From Alphaproteobacteria bacterium (GTDB lineage Bacteria > Pseudomonadota > Alphaproteobacteria > Rickettsiales > UBA1997): a stretch of 44,226 nt of DNA. The translations under genes and the position numbers were made by a program. Of the stretch, positions 8,601-16,365 are shown piece by piece; the first letter of the stretch is position 1, and each line of letters starts with the position of its first letter. Under the pieces are notes generated by a model. That model saw only the letters and a list, made by a program, of their open reading frames with translations. It had not been told where the DNA came from and did not search any database. The stretch spans positions 1 through 44,226 of the forward strand of contig JAURQX010000001.1 in NCBI GenBank assembly GCA_030835905.1, read 5' to 3'.

Positions 8601-11255
8601 TTCTAATTTTTCTTGCTCTAAATTGTAATCATACAAAGCTTTCTTTAGAGCTATTTCTAACTTTTCTTTTGCCAAGTTATAGGACTTTAATTCTTGCTGA
8701 TATTGCTCTTGAGACCTAGCTATTCTTTGCCTTTCATCAAAAATATAGCCAGATGTTAGTGTGGTTTTATCTTGACCGGACTCAAGAATTATATTTGATT
8801 GTTCATTTGTTAGATTATATGGTTTTTGTGGCACTGGAATTAGGTCAATATCGCTTATGTTAAGATCTTGGATTTTTTGATTTAGGTTTTTAATGTTTGA
8901 AATTAGAGCATCGTAATCACCGTCAAGACTTGAATGATTTTGATTTATACCATTTACAACATCTTGCAAACTATCTATCAAACTTATAATATTTTGTTCT
9001 TCATTATCTTTTGCATCTAAAGCGTCATTAAACTCTAACGTTGCGTCACTTAAATTTTTTTCTAAATCTTTTATTGCTTGATTAGTTGCTAGTATTTCTC
9101 CTTCAATATTTCTAATATTGGCTTGATAGGTTGAATAATAATCTTCTAACTTAGTGAATTGGTTATTTAAGCCCATATATTCTTCTTGGTTTAAAAGATT
9201 TTGCTTCCTATCTTCATAGATTTCTTCATATCTGTCATCATTAGCCCTAAAAGTAAGTCCCGACATTACCTTAGAACTTCCCAAAACTCCTTCTATAAAT
9301 TTTGATTGCCATGCATCACCAATAACAAAATACATAACAAAAGCTAATTTAAGGCAAAATATTAATATAGTTTTACGCTCAGGTACTTTTGGCATTGCAA
9401 ATAGAATAGAAACTCCAAAAAACACTATTGCCAAAATAAGAGCTATTCTCACAGCAGTTTTTAGATGTTGGCGAATTGTTTCAAGAATCGATGGATATTC
9501 ACTTAAATATTGACCCTTTTTGTAGATGTAATCTTGAGCTTGATCATTACCGCAGATATTTGCACGACTTGGAAAACCTGAAGTACATTTACTGCTTCCC
9601 GCCCTATTTAATAAAAAATTTGTGATTGTCTCACTAAAACATTGAGAAATTGGTGCCGTAAAGTTTCTGGAAGAGACTTGCGGAATATCTATTTCAAAGT
9701 TATAATTAAATTGTGAATCACCTCTTAGATCTTTGCACGCACTCGATATGTAGCTCGCCCCTTTACCATCAAAAGAAGAAAAATAACCATCATCATATGA
9801 TGTAACTCTAGCACAATGATTAAGATATTGACAGTGATTGACATATCCACCCTTATTATCAGACTCAAATATTTCAGTACCTAAGCCAACAGTATAATTA
9901 AAGGGACATAAAGAAAAAGATTTGGCACATAAAAAATATTGATTACTAAAACCACGATAAATTGCATAATCTACATCAGAAATTTTACACTTAGTACCTT
10001 CTTTACAAAATTTGACAGAACCTCTGTTACCATCATCTAAACACAAAGTCTCTGCTGATCTTTTGATACAGCATTCGTAACTTTCTTTTGCTTCTTGCCT
10101 AGCATTTGCATCATAAGGAGAAAATCTTTGGCAGGCGAAATTGGAAGTAAAATTTTCACCAGAACCATTCATATAGTATCTTTGTTCTTTACCACCATAG
10201 CCTAGATTTTTCTCCCAATTTATTTTTTCACTATCTGGGTTTTTACAATTTCCGCCTGATTTATCGATATATTCCATACCGCCAAATAGAAACTCGCGAT
10301 AGAACTGGTTTTTGATATTGCGATCTCTAGACTTTTGATCTTCTATCATATTAAGATTATTGTAACCTTTTTTATTTTCAGAGCCAGATTTATATCTTTT
10401 ACAATATTCTTGCAGAGTTTTGCCATCATATTTCTCTGAATAATAATTCGTCACGTTATCTTGATATTTTGTACCATCTTCGTTGACTGAGGCGGCCTTT
10501 TCAAAGTCTCCATTATAGCTAAACAATACATCTAGGCAAAGAGAGTAAGGTCCTTTGGTATTTTTCCAAACTTCTTCTTGAAAACTATTAGTACTTGAAT
10601 CTACCTTAATTTTTTTCCATGTTTGCCAATCTTTACCACAAACTTGTACATCGTGAGCTTTACTTTCGGCAACTCCATATATTGAGCCAAGCACAACTAA
10701 TGAATGAGAAAACAAGGCGGAGAGAGCATAAGAAGCTGCACAACATCTCGCAACATCTGTCGAGGCCAATGTAACTTGACCGCAATGATATGGATTTGTA
10801 GAAGTTGGATTGGAACATAAAGCTGTCCAAGTTGCAAGCTCAGACGATCTTAAAGCGCATTGAGCAACGCCAACTCCTGCTTGTAGAGCCCATTGAGGCC
10901 CTGGTATAGGCGTTGGTGGAGGCGCTGGCAAAGACTGGCCTTTGGCTGAATCATTTAAACCTTTACAAGCAAAGGTTTTGGCTACACTGGCAGCGGAAAA
11001 AGCTGTTCCGTATGCGATAACAAAAGCTTTGCAGTGATCATTGGCCACATTAAAGTTAAAATCAATAGCCTTCATCTTCTTATCAAAAGCAGATAAACTG
11101 CCAGGATGACATCTATTTTCGTCCTCATTATAGCCTACACTACCTCTAACATCATCATAAACATCTCCATCATTTCCTGCTGCCATGGCCGACGGCGCCA
11201 AAAAATTAAAGGTAAGAGAAATAATAATTATGTATTTTAGAATTATTCTTGGCAC
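5655..11255 (-). CDS. VirB6/TrbL-family type IV secretion protein, giant Rickettsiales-type
   Basis: VirB6-family proteins are polytopic inner-membrane components of type IV secretion channels. This one has 1866 residues. It starts with a signal peptide (hydrophobic ILKYIIIISLTFNFLAPSAMA, cleavage near residue 25). A Cys-rich extracytoplasmic region (about 30-590) comes next. A hydrophobic pair (about 600-650), a long coiled-coil or helical region (about 680-1250) and a cluster of hydrophobic segments (about 1570-1780) that corresponds to the TrbL/VirB6 core follow. The tail is basic and Ser/Asn-rich. Rickettsiales genomes carry several such enlarged VirB6 proteins. No other vir gene is in the window. 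The start is GTG (11253-11255), directly after the hisG stop TAA and in the same frame. The signal peptide supports this start, but no Shine-Dalgarno sequence is visible. Confidence 0.85.
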   Translation of the reverse strand: MPRIILKYIIIISLTFNFLAPSAMAAGNDGDVYDDVRGSVGYNEDENRCHPGSLSAFDKKMKAIDFNFNVANDHCKAFVIAYGTAFSAASVAKTFACKGLNDSAKGQSLPAPPPTPIPGPQWALQAGVGVAQCALRSSELATWTALCSNPTSTNPYHCGQVTLASTDVARCCAASYALSALFSHSLVVLGSIYGVAESKAHDVQVCGKDWQTWKKIKVDSSTNSFQEEVWKNTKGPYSLCLDVLFSYNGDFEKAASVNEDGTKYQDNVTNYYSEKYDGKTLQEYCKRYKSGSENKKGYNNLNMIEDQKSRDRNIKNQFYREFLFGGMEYIDKSGGNCKNPDSEKINWEKNLGYGGKEQRYYMNGSGENFTSNFACQRFSPYDANARQEAKESYECCIKRSAETLCLDDGNRGSVKFCKEGTKCKISDVDYAIYRGFSNQYFLCAKSFSLCPFNYTVGLGTEIFESDNKGGYVNHCQYLNHCARVTSYDDGYFSSFDGKGASYISSACKDLRGDSQFNYNFEIDIPQVSSRNFTAPISQCFSETITNFLLNRAGSSKCTSGFPSRANICGNDQAQDYIYKKGQYLSEYPSILETIRQHLKTAVRIALILAIVFFGVSILFAMPKVPERKTILIFCLKLAFVMYFVIGDAWQSKFIEGVLGSSKVMSGLTFRANDDRYEEIYEDRKQNLLNQEEYMGLNNQFTKLEDYYSTYQANIRNIEGEILATNQAIKDLEKNLSDATLEFNDALDAKDNEEQNIISLIDSLQDVVNGINQNHSSLDGDYDALISNIKNLNQKIQDLNISDIDLIPVPQKPYNLTNEQSNIILESGQDKTTLTSGYIFDERQRIARSQEQYQQELKSYNLAKEKLEIALKKALYDYNLEQEKLEIALMQKEFNSYSQLQTEISQATSILESAKDDFNKKLLNIAYIKQDQAYNIANSLQEPNKTQANRIINNRAITSANAKNGVYAYADEVHNIIIQFADPDIDKYLKNISEITEITGYYTISGYKKTAVSYSPLDHIYKPYKFVYYNDSPVSNYRFTEITEGNFASSDSLKEISSTVAQSNIDVIVADYRAKGCITTNPWGLYLICRKYAELTYLHSSFNTKYLEKLRDSLKDYENCSSCIKPLRRNTLDQLLNGESSIFVAKDILDQAQIKLDNLYQQNTQYDPSKILTQEQIDQKITEYSAKKDPELTFEQAKSEIENLIQNQVEQDRIANLSQPNSVDQNSVVTKSEIDQLITDFAAKNNPPLTFDQAKAEILALAKDQAEQNRITNLAEPVNNSKEEERLNILGEGTNNLLPNRISLLNDQKILYQKYFNIQTLEQQKYDIASNIETRGSCFCRNNLSVDSDNLSSLTKSDGNAINCQGSSGASSYVAPADCIDFDGNIASAQAKIDSLLCQISYKKYGESIENPNLQDLTDEQKNKCQASDYVDPNLFALNQELNQLQNSSHTIGDSGQTFSNTAELEAELNRLAIELVGLEAKYEDESRKLALKESEIDGLLDGCQFPRYNYQEMYKYDYGADKGNGTYDGRALSNMDLSIVASYPPGSEYLAIFDTLDCKIARALGFAPGVSVPNILLLIIGSFFTGGLGILFFVGAFLFGFFMISISIRALHLFVMSIIAMATLIYISPITIMCSLFSKTNDIFQKWYKSLMGVALQPMILFAYITVMIAVFDSVIIGSAHFKDGSSNKTTDIISGVEKKLICNEKAQEDSIYCIFRVADIKNLTGFEALGIGIPVLFGLNSAKIMTIFKAALTMYIFMQFIDKISSLANKLVGGGLKDKTISVSDMAQRTGRISRNIQKRGARALKKFSPRIIGSIAPSAKKPTSLRQGNHSASSQNKANHQATKSGSSSHNAGNDGISNHSPQK

Positions 11256-11903
11256 TTAAATTTTTGATCTAAAAAGGTCAATTATTTGATTTATAGCAGT
11301 ATTTTTAGTGCTAAAAGAGGTTTTATTAGCAATTAAAAACGAGGTTACTTCCAGAATTTTAATGACTTCGATCATGTTATTTGCTTTTAGAGTTTGTCCA
11401 CTATCAACTAAATCAATAATAAAATCGCTTAGGCCAATTTTTGGAGCAATCTCAATTGCTCCATTAAGTTTTATTGTTTCGGCCTGAATTGATCTCTTGG
11501 CAAAGAATTTAGTAGCTAGATTAGTATATTTTGTAGCAACTCTTATATGGCTAACTTCATTAAAATCTATCTTACTATCTTTATTTGAAGCTAGAGAAAG
11601 CCTACAATTACCAATCTTCAAATTTAGGAGACGATAAATCATTTTTGACTCAAACTCTTCGACAACATCTAGCCCACAAATACCAATATCGGCTACGCCA
11701 AATTTGACAAAAGTTGCCACATCAAAGGATCTAACTTTAATAATTTGTAAGCTTGCTATACTTGTATCAAAAACCAATTTTCTAGTCGATTCTTGGTAAA
11801 ATTCATCTTCAATTTGAAGATTAATTTTGGCAAAAATAGGCTCTAAATCTTTTAAAATACGACCCTTGGGTATTGCCATTAGTAATTTTTGTGTTGACGT
11901 CAT
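11256..11903 (-). CDS. hisG: ATP phosphoribosyltransferase, short (HisZ-dependent) form
   Basis: HisG joins ATP and PRPP in the first step of histidine synthesis. At 215 residues it is the short form, which lacks the C-terminal regulatory domain and in known cases needs HisZ as partner. No hisZ is in the window. The N-terminal AIPKGRI motif, the VRSFDVATFVKFGVADIGICG segment and the family signature LNGAIEIAPKIGLSDFIIDLVDSG (about 145-168), containing the PRPP loop, are present. The gene ends exactly where the VirB6-like GTG begins, so both are likely on one transcript. That is an unusual pairing of a housekeeping gene with a secretion gene. A family A element lies 106 bases upstream of its start. 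Confidence 0.95.
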   Translation of the reverse strand: MTSTQKLLMAIPKGRILKDLEPIFAKINLQIEDEFYQESTRKLVFDTSIASLQIIKVRSFDVATFVKFGVADIGICGLDVVEEFESKMIYRLLNLKIGNCRLSLASNKDSKIDFNEVSHIRVATKYTNLATKFFAKRSIQAETIKLNGAIEIAPKIGLSDFIIDLVDSGQTLKANNMIEVIKILEVTSFLIANKTSFSTKNTAINQIIDLFRSKI

Positions 11904-12009
11904 CGACTTAATGTTTACTATTTTTTATCAAACTCTAATTTGACTTTGAAAAACAAAAGTTAAAAGTAAATTTTTGAAGTTAAAATTCCAAATATAAATT
12001 GATTCATTA

Positions 12010-12158
12010 GACACTTTTAACAAAGGTTTTTATAGTTTAAATTTAGTTAAATTTTAAGTGCTTTTTTAATCAAATTAACCCCAATATAAATATATTTGGA
12101 TTAATTTTGTTATAAAATAAACTAAAATTTAGCATAAATAATCTTTGTTAACAGCGTC
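12010..12158. repeat. MITE-like family A element, long form
   Basis: A 149-bp element bounded by TA on each side (12008-12009 and 12159-12160). Its ends are GACACTTTTAACAAAGG and the complementary CTTTGTTAACAGCGTC. The outer parts match the 74-bp copy at 43793-43866 almost base for base, but 74 extra bases (about 12057-12130) are present in the middle. They are AT-rich with a weak dyad. It may supply promoter or terminator sequence to hisG or the export operon. Confidence 0.85.
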
Positions 12159-12161
12159 TAG

Positions 12162-12190
12162 CCAATTGATCTAATTAAGATTACAATTGG
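12162..12190. promoter_or_regulatory. inverted repeat CCAATTG-N15-CAATTGG, possible operator
   Basis: Perfect 7-bp arms separated by 15 bases lie upstream of the four-gene export module. Spacing of about two helical turns between arm centres would suit a dimeric regulator. In such AT-rich DNA a chance dyad is also possible. Confidence 0.3.
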
Positions 12191-12227
12191 TATTAATTTT
12201 ACAATTAAAAATTAAAATCCTAAAGCA

Positions 12228-13922
12228 ATGAATCAAAAAAAACATGCTAAACCATTTAGTAATGATTTAAACAACATTGAAATAATTAAATATTTAAAAA
12301 TAGTTTTAGGTGATGATGTTAAATTTATTAATTTGGCTCTAATTTATGGGGTTGTAATTAGTATTTTTACATTATCAATTCCTATTTCAATGCAGTTATT
12401 AATTAACTCCATTGCTTTCTTTTCTTTGCTTCAGCCAATAATCATAATTGGTTTTATACTTTTGGCAATTTTAGTTTTTTCAAGCTTTTTAAAAATTTTA
12501 CAACATTATGTGATTGAAATCTTTCAACGCAGACTAATGGTAAGATTATCAGCAAAAATTGGTTTGATATTACTAAATGCCAAATATGCAGAATTAAAAA
12601 AGACTAATGAAACTGAATTTGTTAATCGTTTTTTTGATATTTATACCGTTCAAAAAACAGCGGTGGTTTTTATTAATCAGAGTTTTTTATTGATTTTTCA
12701 GTCATTTTTTGGCTTGATTTTAGTTACCTTTTACCACCCTTACCTATCTCTAGTTTGTGCCTTAATTATTTTGTCAGTATTCTTTACTTGGAAATATTTT
12801 TATAAATCAGCTGCCAGATACGCTTGCCTTGAAGGTAGAGCTAGATATGATATTGGTGGCTATTTGGAAGAAATTGCCCGAAGCAATAGCGCCTTCAAAT
12901 CATACAAATCTCAAACTTATGCCAAATCAAAAATTGATAATTTAGCCAAAAATTATATCGAATATCGTAAAAAACATTTTCGCATTTCCCTAACTCAGAT
13001 AATTTTACTTTTGTTAATATATACAATCTTTAGTTCTGTACTTTTAACAGTAGGTGGTGTATTGGTAGTTAAAGGTAGTTTAACATTAGGGCAATTAGTT
13101 GCTGCTGAACTCATTCTTTTTGCGATATTAAAAGGAATTGCTAGTTTTGGCAAAGATTTTACCAATATTTACGACTTAATTGCAGCCTGCGAAAAATTAT
13201 CCCAATTTTTCAATATTGACCAGCAAGATGATAAGAAATCAAAAATTGGTTTGGATAAGTTCGATATTAAATTAGATAATGTTGAAATAATTTTTAGAAA
13301 TAATAATTATCATTTTAATTATCTTTTTGAGAAAAATAAAAATTATTTAATTAACTGCCAAGATAGCTCATCAAGAATGTTAATTGTTCATTTGATAATG
13401 AATTATAAAAAACCAGATGTTGGCTCTATTGAACTTGATTCAATAAATATTGCTGATGTTAATTATAATAGTTTATGTTCTAATATATCAGTTCTAGACA
13501 ATACTCACTTTGTTGAAGGTACCTTAATTGAATATTTAACCCTTAATAATCAGGATTACGATATATCAACTATTAATAAAATATGTAGCGATATTGGTCT
13601 AAAAAAATTAATTAATCACAATATTTATAGTCTTGAAACTAGGATTGTTCCTTCTGGATCGCCATTTTTAGAAGAAGAAAAAATTCTTTTTAGATTGGTA
13701 AGAATAATTTTGATGAAACCAAAAATTATCATTTTAACTGAGTTTTTTGATATTATTAACGATGAATCAAAGCGAAAAGTTATTAATTATTTACTAACTC
13801 AAACAGATATTAACGTAATATCTTTGGCCAATTCTTTGGATAATTATCTAAAAAAGGGTGACAAGAAATTTGATAAATTTCTGTCCCTAGACAGCAAAGG
13901 ATTTAAAGAATTACAAAATTAA
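12228..13922 (+). CDS. ABC exporter-like protein with degenerate ATPase domain
   Basis: A 564-residue protein with the type I exporter layout: about six membrane segments (roughly residues 35-310), then a nucleotide-binding-domain-sized region (about 335-560). There is no N-terminal C39 peptidase. Every ATPase motif is changed. The Walker A site reads NCQDSSSRML (about 376) instead of GxxGxGKST. The Q-loop Gln is replaced by Asp (VLDNTHF). The signature is SGSPF instead of LSGGQ. Walker B reads IIILTEF, with the Asp lost. The H-loop His is replaced (LANS). The reading frame is nevertheless intact over the full length, and the fold pattern is kept. It heads an operon with HlyD and TolC homologues, so it probably serves as the inner-membrane part of a type I-like secretion system without its own ATP hydrolysis. 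Confidence 0.9.
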   Translation: MNQKKHAKPFSNDLNNIEIIKYLKIVLGDDVKFINLALIYGVVISIFTLSIPISMQLLINSIAFFSLLQPIIIIGFILLAILVFSSFLKILQHYVIEIFQRRLMVRLSAKIGLILLNAKYAELKKTNETEFVNRFFDIYTVQKTAVVFINQSFLLIFQSFFGLILVTFYHPYLSLVCALIILSVFFTWKYFYKSAARYACLEGRARYDIGGYLEEIARSNSAFKSYKSQTYAKSKIDNLAKNYIEYRKKHFRISLTQIILLLLIYTIFSSVLLTVGGVLVVKGSLTLGQLVAAELILFAILKGIASFGKDFTNIYDLIAACEKLSQFFNIDQQDDKKSKIGLDKFDIKLDNVEIIFRNNNYHFNYLFEKNKNYLINCQDSSSRMLIVHLIMNYKKPDVGSIELDSINIADVNYNSLCSNISVLDNTHFVEGTLIEYLTLNNQDYDISTINKICSDIGLKKLINHNIYSLETRIVPSGSPFLEEEKILFRLVRIILMKPKIIILTEFFDIINDESKRKVINYLLTQTDINVISLANSLDNYLKKGDKKFDKFLSLDSKGFKELQN

Positions 13923-13927
13923 GAGAT

Positions 13928-14962
13928 ATGCAAATAAGAAAGGAAGATTTGGAATATTTCAAAACCCTTAAAACAATTGAAAACCCATCATTTTTAAAAA
14001 CATTAGTCAGATCGACTGTGATTTTTTTGATTATTCTAGCGCTAATGCTTCTTTTTACGCCGTGGCAGCAAAATTCACAAGGCTACGGCTATGTTACCAA
14101 CATTAATCCCGCCGACAGATTGCAAGATATAAATGCTACAGTTAGTGGCTCTATTAAACAATGGTATGTGCAAGAAATGAGCTTTGTAAATAAAGGCGAT
14201 AAGATTGCCAAGATCGTCGATATAGATCCACAAATAATTGAAAGATTAAGTGCCGAAAGAAACGCTCTTAAAAGAAAAGCTGATGTAGTTACAATTGCTT
14301 CAAAAACCGCCTTACTCGATTATGAAAGACAAGAAGATTTATTTAAAAAAGGTCTTAGCTCGAAGAGAGAGTTTGAGAAAGCCAAAATTGAATATAAAAA
14401 ACTACTATCAAGCAAAGAGTCTGCCTTAGCAGAATTAGCAATAATTCAAACTAAATTTGCTAGACAAAATAGTCAAATTATCAAAGCCCCAAATAATGGT
14501 GTGATTTTTGATATTTTATCAGGAGATAGCTCTACTTTTGTCCAAGTTGGCGACAAAATTGCTCGTTTTGCGCCCAACCTTGAAAAACCAATAGTTGAAC
14601 TATATATTGATAGCAATGATGCAGGATTGATAAAGCCAGGAAGAAAGGTTAGATTACAATTTCAAGGCCTTCCTGCAATTCAATTCGGTGGCTGGCCTTC
14701 TCTTTCTGTTGGAACCTTTAAGGGCGTGGTAAAATCTGTAGATAAATTTGTTTCTAAAAATGGAAAATTTAGAATTATTATCGAGCAAGATATTGACGAG
14801 CAGTGGCCAGTTCAAGATTTTCTGCGCCATGGATTAAAAGTTCACGGCTGGGTTTTGCTTGACAATGTTAAGCTGGGTTACGAGATTTGGCGAAAAATCA
14901 ATAATTTTCCACCTAATTTTGATTTGAATGCAAATCAAGAAAATTCTTATTTGGCAAATTAG
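13928..14962 (+). CDS. HlyD-family periplasmic adaptor (membrane fusion protein)
   Basis: A 344-residue adaptor expected to link the inner-membrane exporter to a TolC channel. One N-terminal membrane anchor (about 28-45, FLIILALMLLF) is followed by a lipoyl-like half (DINATVSGSIKQWYV). A coiled-coil hairpin (about 95-175) interrupts the pair. The second lipoyl half (IIKAPNNGVIFDIL) and a beta-barrel segment (IVELYIDSNDAGLIKPGRKVRLQFQ) come next. It begins 5 bases after the exporter gene, with AAGAGAT just upstream as a modest ribosome-binding site. Its stop TAG overlaps the next start in TAGTGA, so translation is probably coupled. Confidence 0.92.
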   Translation: MQIRKEDLEYFKTLKTIENPSFLKTLVRSTVIFLIILALMLLFTPWQQNSQGYGYVTNINPADRLQDINATVSGSIKQWYVQEMSFVNKGDKIAKIVDIDPQIIERLSAERNALKRKADVVTIASKTALLDYERQEDLFKKGLSSKREFEKAKIEYKKLLSSKESALAELAIIQTKFARQNSQIIKAPNNGVIFDILSGDSSTFVQVGDKIARFAPNLEKPIVELYIDSNDAGLIKPGRKVRLQFQGLPAIQFGGWPSLSVGTFKGVVKSVDKFVSKNGKFRIIIEQDIDEQWPVQDFLRHGLKVHGWVLLDNVKLGYEIWRKINNFPPNFDLNANQENSYLAN

Positions 14963-16344
14963 TGAGATTATTCTTAATATTATCATCTTTTTTATTAATT
15001 TCTTTCGAATCTTTTGCTAAAAAGATAACAGTTGAAGATGTCAAAAAATCAGCACTTACTCACTATCCATTAATATTATCAAAATACGAAATGATTAATG
15101 TTGCTAAAGGTGATTATTTGGCCAGTAAGGGTATATTTGACATTAGGTTAAAACAAGAATATCAAGATTATACTCGCGGTTATTATGATGGAAAATTATC
15201 AAACACTTCAATTGAAAATCAAACTAGGGTTTTAGGTGCTAAAATTTATGCAGGTTATCGAAAATCATATGGTGATTTTGCACAATATGACGGTAATTAT
15301 AATACCGCAAATTCTGGCGAAATTTATAGTGGAATTTCAGTACCGCTACTAAAAAATCGCAGTACCGACCAAAATAGAATCAATGAAATTCTGGCAAAAT
15401 TAGATGTTGAAGAAAGCGAAATCTATCTTCTAGATATAAAAAACAAAATTCTTAGAGATGCAACAAAAGCATATTGGCAAGTATTGGTGGCCACAAAAAA
15501 TTATCAAATATATCAAGATTTATATAATTTATCACTAAATCGTCAAAAACAACTTCAAGAGCAACTTTCTAAAGGAGGAATAGCTGAAATAATCTTGGTT
15601 GAAAACGAAAAAAACCTTATAGATCGAGAAATTCAGCTACTTGAAGCTCAAAGAGACTTAAATAATAGTCTTATTTACTTGTCATTGTTTTATCGCCTTG
15701 AAAATGGCAAACCGGCAATAGCTACGCAAGAAGATTTTGCCATGGAAGATTTTGAAGTTTCAGAAATAAATCTAAATTTAAATCAAGATAAAATTAAAAA
15801 AGCCTTGCTTCAAAGGCCAGAAATTAAATTACTCGATATTAAGAAAAAATCAGCTAAAGTTAATTTAGATTATTCTAAAAACTTAGCTCAGCCTGATTTA
15901 AATCTTGATTTCATTTCATCAAAAGATTTAGGCTCTGGACCTGATAGACTTACACAAAGCAACAATTTAGTGAAACTTAATTTTTCTATACCACTTCAAT
16001 TTAGTGAAGCAAAAGGAAAGATCGCCACCAATAATTCAAAAATTAGAAAGATTAATTTTGAAAAACAAATTACCCAAGATAAGATTTTATATGAAATCAG
16101 TCAATTGGCTAACAATGTAAATAATGCAGTTCTGACTTATAATAACTATAAAAAACAGGTTAATTTAGCAAAAAAACTCGAAGAAGCCGAAAGAAATAAA
16201 TTTAATCATGGTCATAGCGATTTCTTTTTAGTAAATCTTCGCGAACAACAAACCGCAAATAGTAAAATAAAAAAGATGAAAACCTTAGAAGAATACCAAA
16301 AAAACCTAGCAGACTATAAAGCGGCGATTTTCGAAATGCTATAA
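14962..16344 (+). CDS. TolC-family outer-membrane channel
   Basis: A 460-residue outer-membrane efflux/secretion channel protein. It has a short signal peptide (LFLILSSFLLISFESFA, cleavage near 19) and two copies of the long-helix OEP pattern (about 130-250 and 310-455), with Gln/Leu/Asn-rich heptads and the SVPLLKNRSTDQNRI and FSIPLQFSEAKGK strand-turn motifs. The start is GTG at 14962, overlapping the HlyD stop by one base. The signal peptide immediately follows it, which supports this choice. The protein would complete a tripartite envelope conduit with the two genes upstream. Confidence 0.9.
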   Translation: MRLFLILSSFLLISFESFAKKITVEDVKKSALTHYPLILSKYEMINVAKGDYLASKGIFDIRLKQEYQDYTRGYYDGKLSNTSIENQTRVLGAKIYAGYRKSYGDFAQYDGNYNTANSGEIYSGISVPLLKNRSTDQNRINEILAKLDVEESEIYLLDIKNKILRDATKAYWQVLVATKNYQIYQDLYNLSLNRQKQLQEQLSKGGIAEIILVENEKNLIDREIQLLEAQRDLNNSLIYLSLFYRLENGKPAIATQEDFAMEDFEVSEINLNLNQDKIKKALLQRPEIKLLDIKKKSAKVNLDYSKNLAQPDLNLDFISSKDLGSGPDRLTQSNNLVKLNFSIPLQFSEAKGKIATNNSKIRKINFEKQITQDKILYEISQLANNVNNAVLTYNNYKKQVNLAKKLEEAERNKFNHGHSDFFLVNLREQQTANSKIKKMKTLEEYQKNLADYKAAIFEML

Positions 16345-16365
16345 TTCTATTAATATTCACCAACA

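Larger units (their letters stand above)
11904..12227. other. divergent intergenic region hisG / export module
   Basis: This 324-bp gap must hold the start signals of two divergent units. Most of it is taken by a family A element (12010-12158). To its right, the inverted repeat CCAATTG (12162-12168) and CAATTGG (12184-12190) lies 38-66 bases before the ABC exporter start. No convincing -35/-10 pair could be assigned by eye because the region is extremely AT-rich. Confidence 0.6.
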
